A DNA stretch of 64,000 nucleotides. Origin: Sphagnum magellanicum. Its lineage: Eukaryota; Streptophyta; Sphagnopsida; Sphagnales; Sphagnaceae. Below, in pieces: positions 1-12,882 of this stretch; position 1 is the first letter of the stretch; each line of letters opens with the position of its first letter. The notes below the pieces were generated by a model, which did no database searches, had not been told where the DNA came from, and was given only the letters and a program-made list of their open reading frames with translations. The DNA is taken from positions 4,153,958-4,217,957 of the forward strand of contig CM038913.1 of NCBI GenBank assembly GCA_021904315.1, read 5' to 3'. The position numbers and the translations under genes are program-made.

Positions 1-2260
1 TTATTACTATTATTATTATTATTATTGATTTTCAATGCAATATTTGATTGGTTCCGTGCTTTGATGATTTTGTCTTCATATGAATGTTTACAATTTGACT
101 TTAATTCCATTATTTTTGGTTTTTTTTTTTATTGATGTCTTGTAGAAAGGGTTGAAATATTACAATTTAAAAATTGCATGGTTTATATTTTAAATGTCAA
201 TAAAACCCAACATTTAAGTACCTAGTCATGATGCACCTCAATATATATATATATATATATAGTAGCAACCACCTTTATTCCCTTGGGGGTTCAAATTTTT
301 TCCCCTTTGTTGTGTTTTGTGTAATAATGGTCATTAAAAAAGACTATTGTACATCATTGTAGTTAATTTTTTATTCATTGTTTTGACTTTCATAATATAT
401 TAAACAACTAATTGTGCTCAAGTTGCATTACAAAAAACAAAGGAAAATATTTTAAATTTTTTTTGTTATTCTTTCCCATGTGAATTCATAATACGTAATT
501 TTAAAAAATGAAACATGATAAGCTTATTTCTACAAAAAAAATCTCTAAGTACGCTTATTGTTAATCATCCTGTAGCTTAATTCTATTGTTATTGTTAATA
601 CATGAACATATCATACTATAATCGTGTAGCTTCTTTTGTTATTGTTAACGTTTACAAACACATTTTTCGGGATGTGTGTGTGTGTGCAAAATTTTACACA
701 AACGTTATAAACAAATCATTTGGTTTTAAGATTAATTGTTAACACACAAATTAATCACAAAAGTAGTCATGTTGGCTTAAGATTGATTGTTAACACATAA
801 AATGTGATACAAAGTAGTCATGTGGATTCCACTGTTAATTATTAACACATGGACTTGTTGCAAAGACAATCATGTGCGTTTGATATTATTGTTAATTGTA
901 TACAATGGGAAAAAAAAATTTTAAATTTAAAAATAAAAAATTACATATATACATATCTTTAAATTTTAATTTTTTTCTTGAATTTCTTGTAAATTTCTTC
1001 CATGGTTCAGAATCCCGAAATAGTTGGAAATAACCTTATACCCACATGAGGAGTCACATTGCATTCAATTTTGTTTTGTTTTGTTTTGTTTTGCCTTTTA
1101 CCTGAAAATATATTTTATTATTTGGCTACTTCAATTGCTTAATTTTGTCCAATTGATAAATATTAAACATTACCTATTAGGTTTGAGTAATAAATATTAG
1201 ATAATATTAGTTCAATTAATACATATTAACTATTAAAAACTATGTTTGAATGAGAGCTAGTTATTATTTTTATTATTTTTCCTTCTTTTTTCTAGTTTTT
1301 TAGAGTAGTATCATTAGCAATCATCCCAAAAGATATTTAACATTAATTGACAACATGTTTGTAAACAAATGTTGATATTTTTTTTACAAAATAAAAGAAC
1401 CTGTGACAATTTGCCCTAAAACTAAAAACTATGAGTATGAATTGTGGTGAAAATTTCTCCCAAAAAGGCCATTTCATGAAAATTTGGCAAATTGTTTTTT
1501 TTTATAACAAAATTTGTGACAAAATGTTCATTTTCTAATTTTGGAGGTTTGATATTTCTGAAATTTATCCTTTAAAAAATCTCGCAAATTTCTCGATTTT
1601 TTTTTCTTTTACAAAAAAGGAATTTGTGATATAAAATTCATTTTTGATGTTTGAGGTTCAAATTTTGTTAAAATTATTTTTATATATCTCAAAAACTTGG
1701 CAAATTTTTTTCTTTAGAATTTTTTTTTATGACAGAATATTCCATTTGAGGTGGAAATCAGGGTTTTCTTTTTCAATTTTGTGATATACATATTAAGTTT
1801 AAATTTCCCAAAGATATAGAAAAACTGGTTGAATTTTGCACTAGAAAAGCACATTTGTCAAAAATAAAATAATTTTTTTTTCAGTAAAAATGACATAATT
1901 TGTCCAGAAAAATCACTGAATTTATGCTGGCAAAAATTCACCAGCCCCCAAAAAAATAAAATAAAATAAAATAAAACTCACTATCTAAGAGGAGCAGTTT
2001 CAGCATTGTTGGTTAATTTTTCCTTAAAAATTAGCAAAAATTTGCACTAGTAGGAACAAAACTGCACAACTTGTGAGAGAAAAATTACTGAATTATTATT
2101 TCCTATTTAATATTATGTTTGTGAGAATTTGCCACCAAAAATCACTACTAAAAGGAGCAAGCAACAAAAGGGACTGAGAAAAGCTTCTTTTTTATTTGCT
2201 GCCAATATATATAGCCAAATAGCTATATTTAAAAAAAAGTTAAAAGTGCTATAATCGAGT
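1..2260. other. AT-rich intergenic DNA, no gene seen
   Basis: No convincing coding sequence on either strand. The stretch is very AT-rich and holds simple repeats: (TTA)n at the first bases, (AT)n near 241-260, a short TTTTG run near 1071-1093 and AAAAT repeats near 1950-1975. Similar AAATTTG-rich sentences recur between 1480 and 1900, which suggests decayed repeats. Confidence 0.6.
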
Positions 2261-2271
2261 TTTAAAAGGAT

Positions 2272-3450
2272 TTTCAATAGCCAGAATTCGAAAAAATTGG
2301 GAAAAATCGCCAGATTTCTATAGAATGTTCACGTAGATTTAGCCCTTAATTAATTAATTAATTAATTATGTAATTAAAGTGTGCTTTTAAAAAATTAATT
2401 TCATTTTTCAGCTTGTAATCCAATTTGGTTAATTTTTCTTGTGGATCTCCACTTTGGTGGCTACATCACAGAATTGACAGGTATGTTTTTGAAACATTCA
2501 ATAGCCATAATTCGAACCAAATTTTAAGAGAAATCGCCAAATTTTCTATACTTAGTTCAAGAAGGTTTAGCGAACTAATAATATTTTAAAGCATTTACTA
2601 TCGTATTTAGTTTGTAACCAAATTTGGCTAAATGTTTTCCTGTGGATGGATCATTGCCACTTTGGCGGCTACATAACATAACAAACAAAATGGACAAGTG
2701 CTTTTTGAGAAGATTTTCAATAGCCAGAATTCAACCAAAGTTGAAGAAAAAATTGCCAGATTTCTTCGATATATATTTAGCTTTTAATCAAATTTGGCTA
2801 AATCTTCCTGTGGAGGATCATTGCCCACTTTGGTGCCTACATCACAAACAAAATTGACAAGTGCTGTTTGAGAAGATTTTAAATAGCCATAATTCCACCA
2901 AAGTTGAAGAAAAATCGCCAGATTTCTATAGCATGGGTTCAAGTAGAGGTACTTTCATATTTAGCTTGTAACCAAAATTTGGCTAAATATTTCCTGTAAA
3001 GCCCAAGGATCATTTGCCACTTTGGCGGCTACATAACATAACATAACAAACAAAAATTGACAAGTGCTTTTTGGAGAAGATTTTCAATAGCCAGGATTCG
3101 ACCAAAGTTGAAGAAAAATCGCCAGATTTTTTTTTTTCTATATATATTTCGGTTTTAATCAAATTTGGCTAAATCTTCCTCTGGATGATGGACCATTCTC
3201 ACTTTGTTGCCTACATATCACAAACAAAATGGGACAAGTGCTTTTGGAGAAGATTTTCAATAGCCATAATTCGACCAAAGTTGAAGAAAAATAGCCAGAT
3301 TTTTTTTCTTCTATATATTTCGGTTTTAATCAAATTTGGCTAAATCTTCCTGTGGATGATGGATCATTCTCACTTTGTTGCCTACACATCACAAACAAAA
3401 TGGACAAAGTGCTTTTGTAGAAGATTTTCAATAGCCATAATTCGATCATA
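2272..3450. repeat. Degenerate tandem repeat, unit about 165-220 bp, seven copies
   Basis: The phrase TTTTCAATAGCCAGAATTCG or a close variant recurs at about 2272, 2493, 2711, 2875, 3079, 3250 and 3423. Each is followed by GAAAAATCGCCAGATTT, then CAAATTTGGCTAAATCTTCC, then CACTTTGG.GGCTACAT. Single units in the opposite orientation lie at about 35035-35230, with a partial unit at 34130-34230, and a further unit sits at 53645-53850. The family is therefore dispersed, and it is tandemly amplified only here. The short ORFs inside it are not conserved and are not genes. Confidence 0.75.
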
Positions 3451-3479
3451 ATTAATTAATTAATTAAAAAATAGCCTTG

Positions 3480-4525
3480 GGAGCGCCCTGGAAACCCCCT
3501 CCCAACACAAAAGGAAAGGGAAGGGAAGGGATCCAGACAAACGCACTTTGTGCGTTGCACTGCGTCTGGGACGTTGCGCACTACGCGCTTCGTCTGCTGC
3601 AACACCTCCTCCTCCTCCTCCTCCTCCTCCTCCTCCTCTTCCTCTTTCTTCTTCCTCTTCACAGCAGTAGCAGCGGCAGCAATCCCAAACAATCGTAGAT
3701 ACCACGAAAATTCCACACAACTCATTCTTCATACAATCCCAAAAAAAAATTTCTTCAAATTTTGGTTTGTTTCCGTTCTTGTTCTAATTCGCGCAGTTTG
3801 CTTCTCCAATTTTGTCCTAGTTGTTTGTTTGTTTGTTTGTTTCTCTCCATGTCTCTGGCTTTGTGGAGACGTTATTTTGGGTCTGTTTGAAAGCTTCTTT
3901 TTCTTCTTTTTTTTGCGCGAGGATGTTTTGTCTCTCTTTTCTCTAGTTTTTGAAGCTCGTCGACGAGGATTGGTTGCTTGATTTGCTTGGATTGCTTGAG
4001 TTTGTGAATGCCTCTTCTTGTTTGTGCACAGCTCCGGGAAGGAGGAGGAGGAGGCACACAGAGAGTGAGAGTGAGAGAGAGAGGTAGGTATAGCTATCTA
4101 GTCGTGGCAAGAAAATCGTAGCGAAAGATTGTTCTGTCCGTTAGTTACCGGATTTGCCTCCGGCAGTTGTTGAGTCTTTCGGAAGGATTGATCCCCGCAG
4201 AGAGACAGAGAGAGGCAATTGGGTTTTGGGTCGTGAAGTTTTTGGTTCACATCCTCGTCGTGGACACGGAGGAGACGGAGATGACGGTTTTGCAGGAGCT
4301 TGGCATATAGAAAGTCAGCAGAAAGGGGTGAGAGAGAGAGAGAGGAAGGGAAAGCAACAACAAGAGGAGAATCAGAAGAGAAGAAGGGGAGAAACTACCG
4401 AGAGTTGGGTTCAGCAAGAAGCAGCCTTGAATGGAGCCAAGCAGATAGTCATTCCAGAGATTTTCTCTGAAAACCCCAGGGAGAACAACCAAACAATTGT
4501 GAGAAAGCAAAGCTACTGAAGGCAG
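3480..4525 (+). promoter_or_regulatory. Promoter and 5' leader region of the U-box gene
   Basis: Composition changes sharply from AT-rich to CT- and GA-rich DNA, as is usual at plant transcription starts. It contains a CTC microsatellite at about 3605-3640, GAGAGA tracts at 4057-4083 and 4325-4345, and TGTTTGTTTG repeats at about 3820-3840. Several short ORFs occur on both strands (for example 4154-4519). They show no recognisable domain and are best read as leader sequence or upstream ORFs. I could not place a TATA box or the start site. Confidence 0.5.
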
Positions 4526-7500
4526 ATGATGCTGAAGACACGATTGTCAATGGAGAAGTTGTTGGAGGTGATATGAGGTAAAAACCCTTGCCACCCAAAT
4601 CTAGCACTCAGCCCCATCACAATTGTGAAACTCACCACTTTGATGGCTGATGGATTGCCAACAGTTTTTTTTTCTCCAAATTTGCTACAAAGAGTTTAAT
4701 ACTGCTCCTCCTCAATTTTGGACATCCCTCATGTACAGTTTGTTTTTGAGTGGGACAGAAGAGGACTGATGTCATTTCTGTCTACATCTGAGAACATCAG
4801 AAAGAGAAAATCTATGGTGGTGCTGTTGTTATTTTTCCCCGCACAGAAAATCTCACTCTCGCATGTTTTGGGTATATACCTAGTTTTTGTGTTCGGTAGT
4901 ACCATGTTGTAACCACTGTTACGGTGTCTGAGAAGAAAGGCACATTCATCAAACAGTGCTCCTGTCCTCAATAGCATATGAGGCGGCAGCTCCATTCCTA
5001 AAGCTGTGGTGGACTGTCATCATAACTTGGCAGCTATTGAGATGGGAAGCAATGTTTGTGGGTTTCAGGATGAATCTGGACAGTGCACACAAGTCTCCCA
5101 GTTGACTCACCTGAATGGGAGTTGCCACTGGTACCACTCCCATACCATATACTACAGTTTCATATCTTTACCTGGGTTATAACCCTCTGCAATACTTATC
5201 TACACACCCACTGTTTGGAGCTCATGAAGTTTGAGTTGGGTGTAATTAGTCATGGCAGCATGTTGTCACTGGGCTATTTGTGATGAAGGTGATGGGGTCT
5301 GACACTTTGTGAGGGACTCTCATAAGGTTATGACTGCACTCATCATCATGTTATCATTGAATTGTAGTTTTGGAGATGTCGCTGTGATCTCATAGATAGG
5401 TATATGATTGGGTTTCTCTCTGCAGTAGTATAGATCATGGACAACAAGAGCAGGCGGGGCCTCAATATGAACTGCTGAAGCTGCTGCTGTGTGTTAGCAG
5501 ACGAAGAACTATGAATGAATGTTAATGATTGGTCCCTCATCTCGCCATGTTGTCGAAGCTTTACTTTTGCTGGGTTTATGTGAAGCAGGGCATGAGTTGA
5601 ATCAGGGAGAGATGGACACTGCAACAGTACAGAGTCTGGTGCAGCAGAGTCCTCTTGCCAAGCCTGCCCAGGTAGCAGCACCCATAAGTCCCTCGTCTTG
5701 TCCCTGCAACAAACTAGAGATTTTGCAAAGTCTTGCTCTTTGACTCGAAGTTATTGTGAAGTCCAGTTCCAGTTCTACCTGGGAGTATGTTGGCTTGGCA
5801 ACATATCTTTCCATCCAGAAGGTGTGATTACAATGTTGACCATATGGGTGTAGCCTTGGAGTTCCTTTGTACTTCTCTTGGGCAATAATAATGTCTGAAG
5901 AGTTTGTGAGCACTTCTTGCAGCTACATGGAGGATTATGTAGGGTCTTGGATGTTTTTGTGAGGCGGTTGCAAGGCTTGGGACCTGCACTGGATGTGGAA
6001 TCTATTCACTTTCGGAAATCGGGTGTCCAAGCACTCTGTGCACTACAGCTGGCCCTTGATAAAGCCCGTTCCCTCCTACATTACTGTGCAGACTCCAGCA
6101 AGCTCTACCTGGTAGGTAGACTTCATCAGTGCCCTATCTTCACAGTTCTCAATGGATCTCTGAGTTGTTCACACGAGTTCCCTACCCAACAGTCAGTCTT
6201 TCAAGGGGACCTTTGTGGACATAGGATGGGTGATCTTCAAACTGCACTGAGTCTCTTGTTCTTTACACGGTTTCCTTTTGCATCGGCAAATCATTTGTCC
6301 ACTTCTTTTGTGCATGAGGCTTAGACGATTGCACCTTGTTAGTCATATACTTGAGCTGAGCTGCTTAGTACTTGCAGGCAATCAAGGGGGAGACCATGCT
6401 CTCACGATTTCAGGAAGTCAAAGAAGGGTTGGAGTTGAGTCTTAGACGGATTTCAATTCTGGTTCCGGAGGAACTCAGTGCTCAGGTTTGTACCTGCAGA
6501 GTTCCCATGCCCTTACTCTTCTTTGAAGTTAACAAGGCAGACAATTGAATAAAAGGAAATGAAACAGAGAAAGTGATGAATGCCCAGGCAGCTCAAGAAA
6601 AGAGAGGAAATAAGGCAATGACAGAGATTAAAATTCACCAACTGAGATGTTTGTGCAGATTTTGGAGATTCAAGTGGAGTTGAGCCAAACCCAATTTGAG
6701 CTGGATCCAAGTGAGAAGCAGATTGGAGCAGACATCATTTCTTTGCTATTGCAGAAACAGAAAGGAGATCGATATGAAAATCCTCAAGCAGAGCAGGAGA
6801 CCTTCAGTCAGGTGGTGATCCAGCTGGGCTTGGTCTCAGCAGATTCTATACTAGTCGAAAAACATGCCCTAAATCGGCTTCTTGAGAAAGCCCGGCATGA
6901 AGGAGACAGTCGGAAAGAGGCAGTTACGCGCCACATACTCCAGCTGATGAAGAAGTTCAATAACATTTTGCGCATGGAGAAGGAAGTCTTGCAAGGTGCG
7001 GGAGAACCAGCAAGGTGGCCTGTTTCTGATTGGGGCTGGGGATTGTCTGGCAAGCTTTCAATTGGGGAAGAAACAGATGGTCTATCATCTCCTTCCTTCC
7101 CATCCCACCATTGTGCTGAATGCCATTGTTCAGAGCTTGGGTTGACCCCATCTGTGGATAACCTTGCTGAACGAGATCGTTGTTCCAGTTCACCACGAAC
7201 TCCAAGGACCTCTTTGCCACCAGAGGAACTGCGCTGTCCCATATCACTACAGCTTATGTCAGACCCTGTGATAGTGGCCTCTGGCCAAACATATGAGCAA
7301 GTCTGCATTGAAAAGTGGTTCCAAGTAAGTTTCTGGCCACATTGAGATTTTATTTTTATTTTTTTCTTATTGCCAGACCTTGGTATTCTTGTTAAAACCC
7401 TAAACCCTAAACCCTAGTGTACATCCACCATGTGGAGCCAGTTTATTGATGAATGATGAAGGTGACGGATCTGTCAAACTGGTTTCTTGCATTGTTGGGT

Positions 7501-9314
7501 TTTGACAGGAAGGGCATGTCACATGTCCAAAGACTCGGCAGAGGTTGTCGCACCTCAATCTTACTCCCAACTACTGTGTCAAGGGTCTGATTGCGAGCTG
7601 GTGTGAGGCCCATGGAATGGGTGTCCCAGAACCCCCATCTCCACCCCCTTCCCCTGTCACTTTATGCAGGTGGGAGATCAAGTTGACCTCAGAACTTGCA
7701 AAGGTGCGAAGTGGAGAACAGCTGAAGGAGGCAAGATTAGCCATGGAGGATGATCACTTGCCTGCTGGTGATGCTGAAAATGAAGCAGATGGAAAGGGAA
7801 GTGCAGAAGAGGCATTGGATCCCTTGGTTCAAGATCTCAACTGTAGGGTGAGAGCTGGATATATAAGAGATAGCAGGGATGTCTGTGAGACTGGACTGGC
7901 ACCAGCATATGGGCTGGTAGAGAGAGGAGCAGAGATGACAGAGCTAAACGATCAGCAATGGTCGAAACATTTGGAGGGACTGGTGGCAGACCTCACTGAT
8001 GGGTCTCCACACCTTCGCTGCCAAGCAGCAGAAGAAATCCGAGTTCTAGCAAAGAACAATGCAAAGGCACGGGCTCATATTGGAGATGGCGGTGCCATTC
8101 CAGCACTTGTGGATTTTCTCTGTACAACCATCAATACAGATGATGATGGTGCTCAGGAAGTCGGGGCCCTCGCACTTCTCAATGTTGCTATTAATGATGA
8201 CAGGTAAAAAAAAGCCCATTTTCTCAAAACCTGCGATATAAATCTGGAGAACACACAAAATCCCAAGAATGCTGAGGAAGGTTTTAGGGTCTAGGGTTTA
8301 CTTTGATGTCACAGATTTGATGGAACTACCTTTGTTGCATCCGTCTGATCATGTAGGATGATGTGACATGCCCACACAAATGAATTCAACAGATAAGACA
8401 CCAGAACTTAGTGTTTGGGAAAATTACACATTGGGTAGCAAGCTGATTTTCTTCTCTCTTGCTTCAAAACTGTGTGCAGGAACAAGGCAGCTGTGGTGGG
8501 TGCAGGAGGAGTGCCCTTGTTTGTAGAGTTGCTGAAAGCTGAAACGAGTCGTGCATCCAAAGAAGCTGCAGTGGCAGCGCTGCTGACCCTCTCCTGTTTG
8601 AATGAGAATAAATCATGTATAGGTTCATCAGGAGCAATCCCACTGCTGGTGCAACTCTTAACCTCAGGCTCCAACCAGGCAAGGAAGGACGCGTTGATCA
8701 CTTTGTACAATCTGACCATATTCTTGGGTAATCGGCCCCGTGTTGTGCGGGCAGGTGCTATCCCAATTTTAGTCCATTTACTAAGCCTCCATAATGTTGA
8801 TCTTGTAGAGAAATGTTTGGCACTCCTATACAATCTATCTTCCATTGAAGAAGGCCGATCCGCAATAGCAAAAACCGAGGGTGGTGTTACTGTGCTTGCT
8901 GAGATTCTTGAGACAGGAAGTAGTACCAAGGAGAAGGAGCATGCCGCAGCCACCCTGCTATTACTTTGTACTAATAGCGTGCAGCATAGTCAGCTAGTGT
9001 TGCGTGAGGGTGTGATTCCAGCTCTTGTTTCACTCTCAGTGACTGGGAGTCCGAGAGGCCAGGACAAAGCTCAAAAGCTGCTCCAGCATTTCCGGGAGCA
9101 GCGCCAAAAGGACACTAAATTGTCACACTCTGCTCCTCTGAGCACCTTTGCCGCAGAGACCTTAAACTTAGAGGAAGCAATGAGAAACAATGACAGAAAG
9201 GAGGAGGAGGAGAAGGGAAAAAAAGACGGGAGCAGACGCATCCATAAGTCTCGCTCTGGCAATACGCTTGCCTCCATTTGGAAGTCGAAAGCTACTACTC
9301 TCCCGGTATCCTAA
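4526..9314 (+). CDS. U-box/ARM-repeat E3 ubiquitin ligase, PUB45/PUB6-like
   Basis: E3 ubiquitin ligase that would bind an E2 through its U-box and substrates through ARM repeats. Proposed exons: 4526-4567, 5923-6111, 6378-6485, 6659-7324, 7509-8203 and 8480-9314. They join in frame to 844 residues (Arabidopsis PUB45 is about 770). The U-box N-terminal domain covers about residues 15-290. It has the family's [16 protein letters not shown] and SSKLYL stretches and the LDPSEKQIG block. The U-box is at about 299-372 ([31 protein letters not shown]). ARM repeats run at about 500-775. The serine- and basic-rich tail ends in TAA. All introns are GT-AG. Exon 1, only 14 codons, is the weak point: it is the only in-frame ATG exon I found upstream of exon 2, with donor GAG/GTGATA. 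Confidence 0.9.
5195..5410. repeat. Dispersed repeat in intron 1 of the U-box gene, shared with a KTN80 intron
   Basis: The order of phrases ACTTATCTAC, CCCACTGTT, GGAG.TCATGA, GTCATGGCAGC, GAAG.TGAT, TTTGTGAG and CTCATA.GGTTATGA matches 24955-25190 in an intron of the katanin p80 gene. Two unrelated genes thus carry diverged copies of one element. I saw no terminal repeats or coding capacity. Confidence 0.6.
7394..7416 (+). repeat. Interstitial telomere-type repeat
   Basis: Three units of CCCTAAA lie in the intron between the two U-box exons. Shorter copies occur at about 20250-20262, 54303-54321 and 58276-58287. Plant telomeres use TTTAGGG, so these are short telomere-like tracts (telo boxes) or repair scars. 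Confidence 0.8.
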
Positions 9315-10900
9315 TGTTGAGAGAAGTGGGTGATAGCCATGCCGCTGCGATATGTCTCAACTGGGTGATGGAAGTTTTGTACTCTATGCGTGAGCAATCT
9401 TCCATTCCACTAATCTGTTTTCTGAAATCCTTGGTGGGTGTTAGAAGAATCATGTACTATGTAATCTTTTGTGTCTTAACATTCCATGTGCCTTTCTGGA
9501 TGGTTAATTTTAGGGTGGCGTTCTTTTAATGTTCATTTGCATGTGTTCCTTAAGTTGTTCTCAACATCACCACCACTTTTTTTTTTCTTAATCTCTAACG
9601 ATTTTGCCACTGGTTCTTTAGGATTGTTACGAAAATATGAATTTGTCAAGTGGTCTAGTAGATTGAAGAAGAGATGTTTGTATTGAACAACTACTACTCA
9701 CCCAATGGTATGGATGGTAATTCTCAACTACAATTATAGAAGGAAAGCTTTTTTGAGCATTGTTGTAATTTGGGTGCTTTTTTTTTCTTTTCTTTTTTTC
9801 CAATTTTGTGATGTACCACCCACATTGGCAATCATACACAAGAGGAATTAGCCAAATTTGGCTACAGGTCAAAGAGGAAATTAAACAAATTTAAGCATCT
9901 TGCTGGAACCTACTGTCTAAATGTGGCTATTTCAGAAGAAAAAAAAACTCCTCAGAGTCTGTCAACTTTGGTGCATTTTTCGCATGAAAAATTGAATCCT
10001 TTATATGAATTGCACTGAATTTTTTAAAAAAAATTTGGTCACCAAGTGGCCAAAATTCACCCACAAAAAAAATTAAAATTAAAATAGAAAATTAAAAAAA
10101 ATTAAAATTTGGTAGCTCTTTTCACTCTTCTTCCATATCAGATTTCCACAACAAAACAAACAAACAAACAAGGGGGTGTGTCACACTTTGGCCTTGCCAT
10201 TTACATTAAGAAGTATCTTAAGGCAAAAGAAGAATTATGGAAACTCAAAATATTTCACCACACCAAAAAACATACTCTTAAGAAAATCCTCTAAGAAAAA
10301 CCAAAATCCTTCAAGATATATTATAACTCTATAATAACTAATCTCAAGTTTTAATACAAGCCAAAAATATCATGTTTCAAAAATCCTCATATGATAAAAA
10401 TAATAGACCTTAGTATATTTACCTAGTAGGAGCCAAAATCCCTTAAGCTACTATACTCTATAAAAAATTCCCCTGAAAATTTGGTCAGGAGATTTGGAGC
10501 CAAGATTTTTAGTGGTTTTTGTGTGCCACCCAAATCAAGGAATTTTTGCTATTCCAGAGCAAAGTTGGAATTCTAGTTGAGGAGAGTGCTTTGTTTTGGT
10601 GGGTGGTGGTGGTGGTGGTGGTGGTGCTTCTTCACAATGATCTTCTCACTCACTTAGAGAAGAGCAAAATTTGCAAGGTCTTTTTTTAATAAAGGATTTC
10701 CTTTTATTTTGCTTTTGATCTTCAGCACAAGAGTTTTTGTTTCCAAAAGCTTTTTTTGCGGGGTTTTTTCTTGTCTTTTCTTTGGCTGAATGATATACAC
10801 ATGTGCAGAAATGATTATGCATTTTGTAGTTTGATTTGATTCTGGCCAAAACTTTTGCTATAAAAGCTTTGATCTTTTTCCCCTCCATGTGCAAGAACTG
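9315..10900. other. 3' flank of the U-box gene and AT-rich intergenic DNA
   Basis: The first few hundred bases are probably 3' UTR and terminator. Beyond about 9700 the DNA is AT-rich with poly-A/T runs, a palindromic TAGCCAAATTTGGCTA phrase near 9850 that recalls the 2272-3450 repeat, and a (GGT)n microsatellite at about 10599-10625. No gene is supported. Confidence 0.5.
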
Positions 10901-12882
10901 AAGAGAAATGGCTGATGGGTTGTTATACTTTACAGCAGGAGGTTTGCAAATTCTTCTTTGGAGAGAAAGAGAGAGACAGAGACAGAGAGAAAAGATCAAG
11001 AAAGACTCTTGATGAGGGAGAAGTAGCTAGTTGTATTCTGCTGGAATTTGGAGGTGAGTTGATGATGATCTGGTTTTGAAAGCTTTTTTGGGTGCCAGAC
11101 TTGTAAAGCTGCAACCAAGAAGGAAATCCAGGAAGTGCCGCTGCAAAAATAAAATAAAAATTGAAGATGAGAAATTCGTTCAGCTTGAGAGAAACGAGTG
11201 TACAAAGAAGATGACTAAATTTTTTGGATAGCTTGGATTTATTTTTTCCTCTCTCTCTCAGCTTTCTCATATCATCGTTTGTAAGCTGGAACAATGTGAA
11301 ATATGGGAGTTTGGGAATGAAGAAAAAAAAGCACAAGGCAAAATGGGTGTTTGTGAGAGAGAAGCTGAAACTGAAGTTTTGGGTTGGTTTGATTTTCTTC
11401 TGGAGCTAATTTGTACATCCCCCCCCCCCCCCCCCCCCCCCCACCACCACATCTGTGAGCTGCACAGGCTCATGGATGGGGCTAATTGATCTCATGTCCT
11501 CTTGTTAGAGAAAGCAAGATTTTCTAATGTTGGTTTGTTGCAGACGAGCTCCAAGGTCCAGCAATGGGGAAGAATAGAAGCAATTGCACAGAAGCAATTA
11601 CAAGAACAAGAAGATGAAGAAAAAAAGAATAAGAAGGTGCATGTAGCACACTACAAAGACTATGCTGCCTGTGTCCAACTTTTGCATCCAGGTATAGACA
11701 GCAAATCAAGATTGAGCAATCTTGATTCAGACATAATATGTATGCAGCAGAGAATCCATGGTCATGATGCACAAAGCAAGCCCCCAAGCTCTTTTCACAA
11801 TTTGTGGGTTGGGGGGGGGAAGGGATTTTTGTGTGTTGTGACCAAAGTTTCAAGATTGGAATTTAAACCTCAAGAACACTGAGCTGCTGCATATAGAGGC
11901 AAAAGGAAGACAACCCGAAGAGGCACCTTATGAACTTCATCTTTAGGTTGCATGTGTGATTTGATCATAGTTTATGTGAAGAAGTTGTTGCAGAACCATC
12001 ATCATCCCACAAAGCTGGCAACATGGCTTATGATGTGGAGAGAAATCAAGGAGGATGTGTCTCCACCTTCCGTCTTGCCATCATCACCAGGAGGAGGAGT
12101 TCTTCATCAGTTCTGGCCTGGAAGCTCCAGTGATACATCATCAGGCTCAACAGTGGTGAATTGTGGTGGTGACAACATATTAAGTTCCAGGAGGAGACAC
12201 GAGGATCAACAAGACCTCCTCATTGAAGAACATTGTGTTGCTATGAAGTATCAGCAATCCACTTCTTCTGGTGATCTCATCAAAGACTGTCAGAGTTTCA
12301 AGTTGCATTGAGGGCATCTGAAAGGTGTGATCCACCTTCCCTTCTTCTGTCACGGGTATGTATGGGTTCTGCCGAGGTTTTGCCCCATGTGGAGGAATGC
12401 AAAGAAAGGAGCAGGATATTATGGTAGTAGCAATTCGCCCTTTTTGTGCATGTCATACTTTTGTGCAAAGCTTCGGCCTTGCTTCTTATTCTCTTGATTA
12501 TGGTAGTGTCCTTGGGTTGTGGTGCCAGGGTGTGGGAAGAGGCACACAGAGAGACCAATTCTTTGTGTGCATATGTGGGGAATGTGGAAGCTGCAGCTGC
12601 AGGTCTCGTTTCATGTGTGCAAGAGCTGGAGCATTTACTGACATTGTGTACATACATACTCCCTTTTTCCCTTTAGCCCTTTTTTTTCCTCAATTGCTTT
12701 GGACTGCAGTTGTAGGATCTCGAATCCATATTTTCAGCTGCCAAATTATGAGTTTCATCACAATTTTGAACTTGTCCAATTTCCCTGGAAAAAAGATTTC
12801 TTCCACAGAGATTTCTTCACTACAAAAAGCCTACATAACAATCCAATAAATGTGGATTCTTTTTGCTGTTGAAATCTTGCAG
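10901..12882 (+). other. Possible transcribed leader or early exons, unassigned
   Basis: The base composition recalls a plant transcription start, with a GAGAGA tract at 10962-10990. A 24-base C run at 11419-11442 is followed by ACC repeats. An exon-like stretch follows the acceptor near 11540. It encodes a charged Gln/Glu/Lys-rich segment (AIAQKQLQEQEDEEKK) and reaches a GT near 11637. An open frame at 11952-12311 shows no domain I know. These could be early exons of the coiled-coil locus downstream or a non-coding transcript; I could not link them in frame. Confidence 0.3.

Noticed and set aside
2624-2857. 77-codon ORF in the 5' repeat region
   Set aside because: It spans parts of two repeat units, and the other units do not keep the frame.
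3456-3732. ORFs with poly-Glu, poly-Gly or poly-Leu near 3460-3730
   Set aside because: They are readings of the CTC microsatellite in the leader of the U-box gene.
6808-7308. 166-codon minus-strand ORF opposite the U-box exon
   Set aside because: Shadow of the plus-strand exon, which has clear U-box homology and splice sites.
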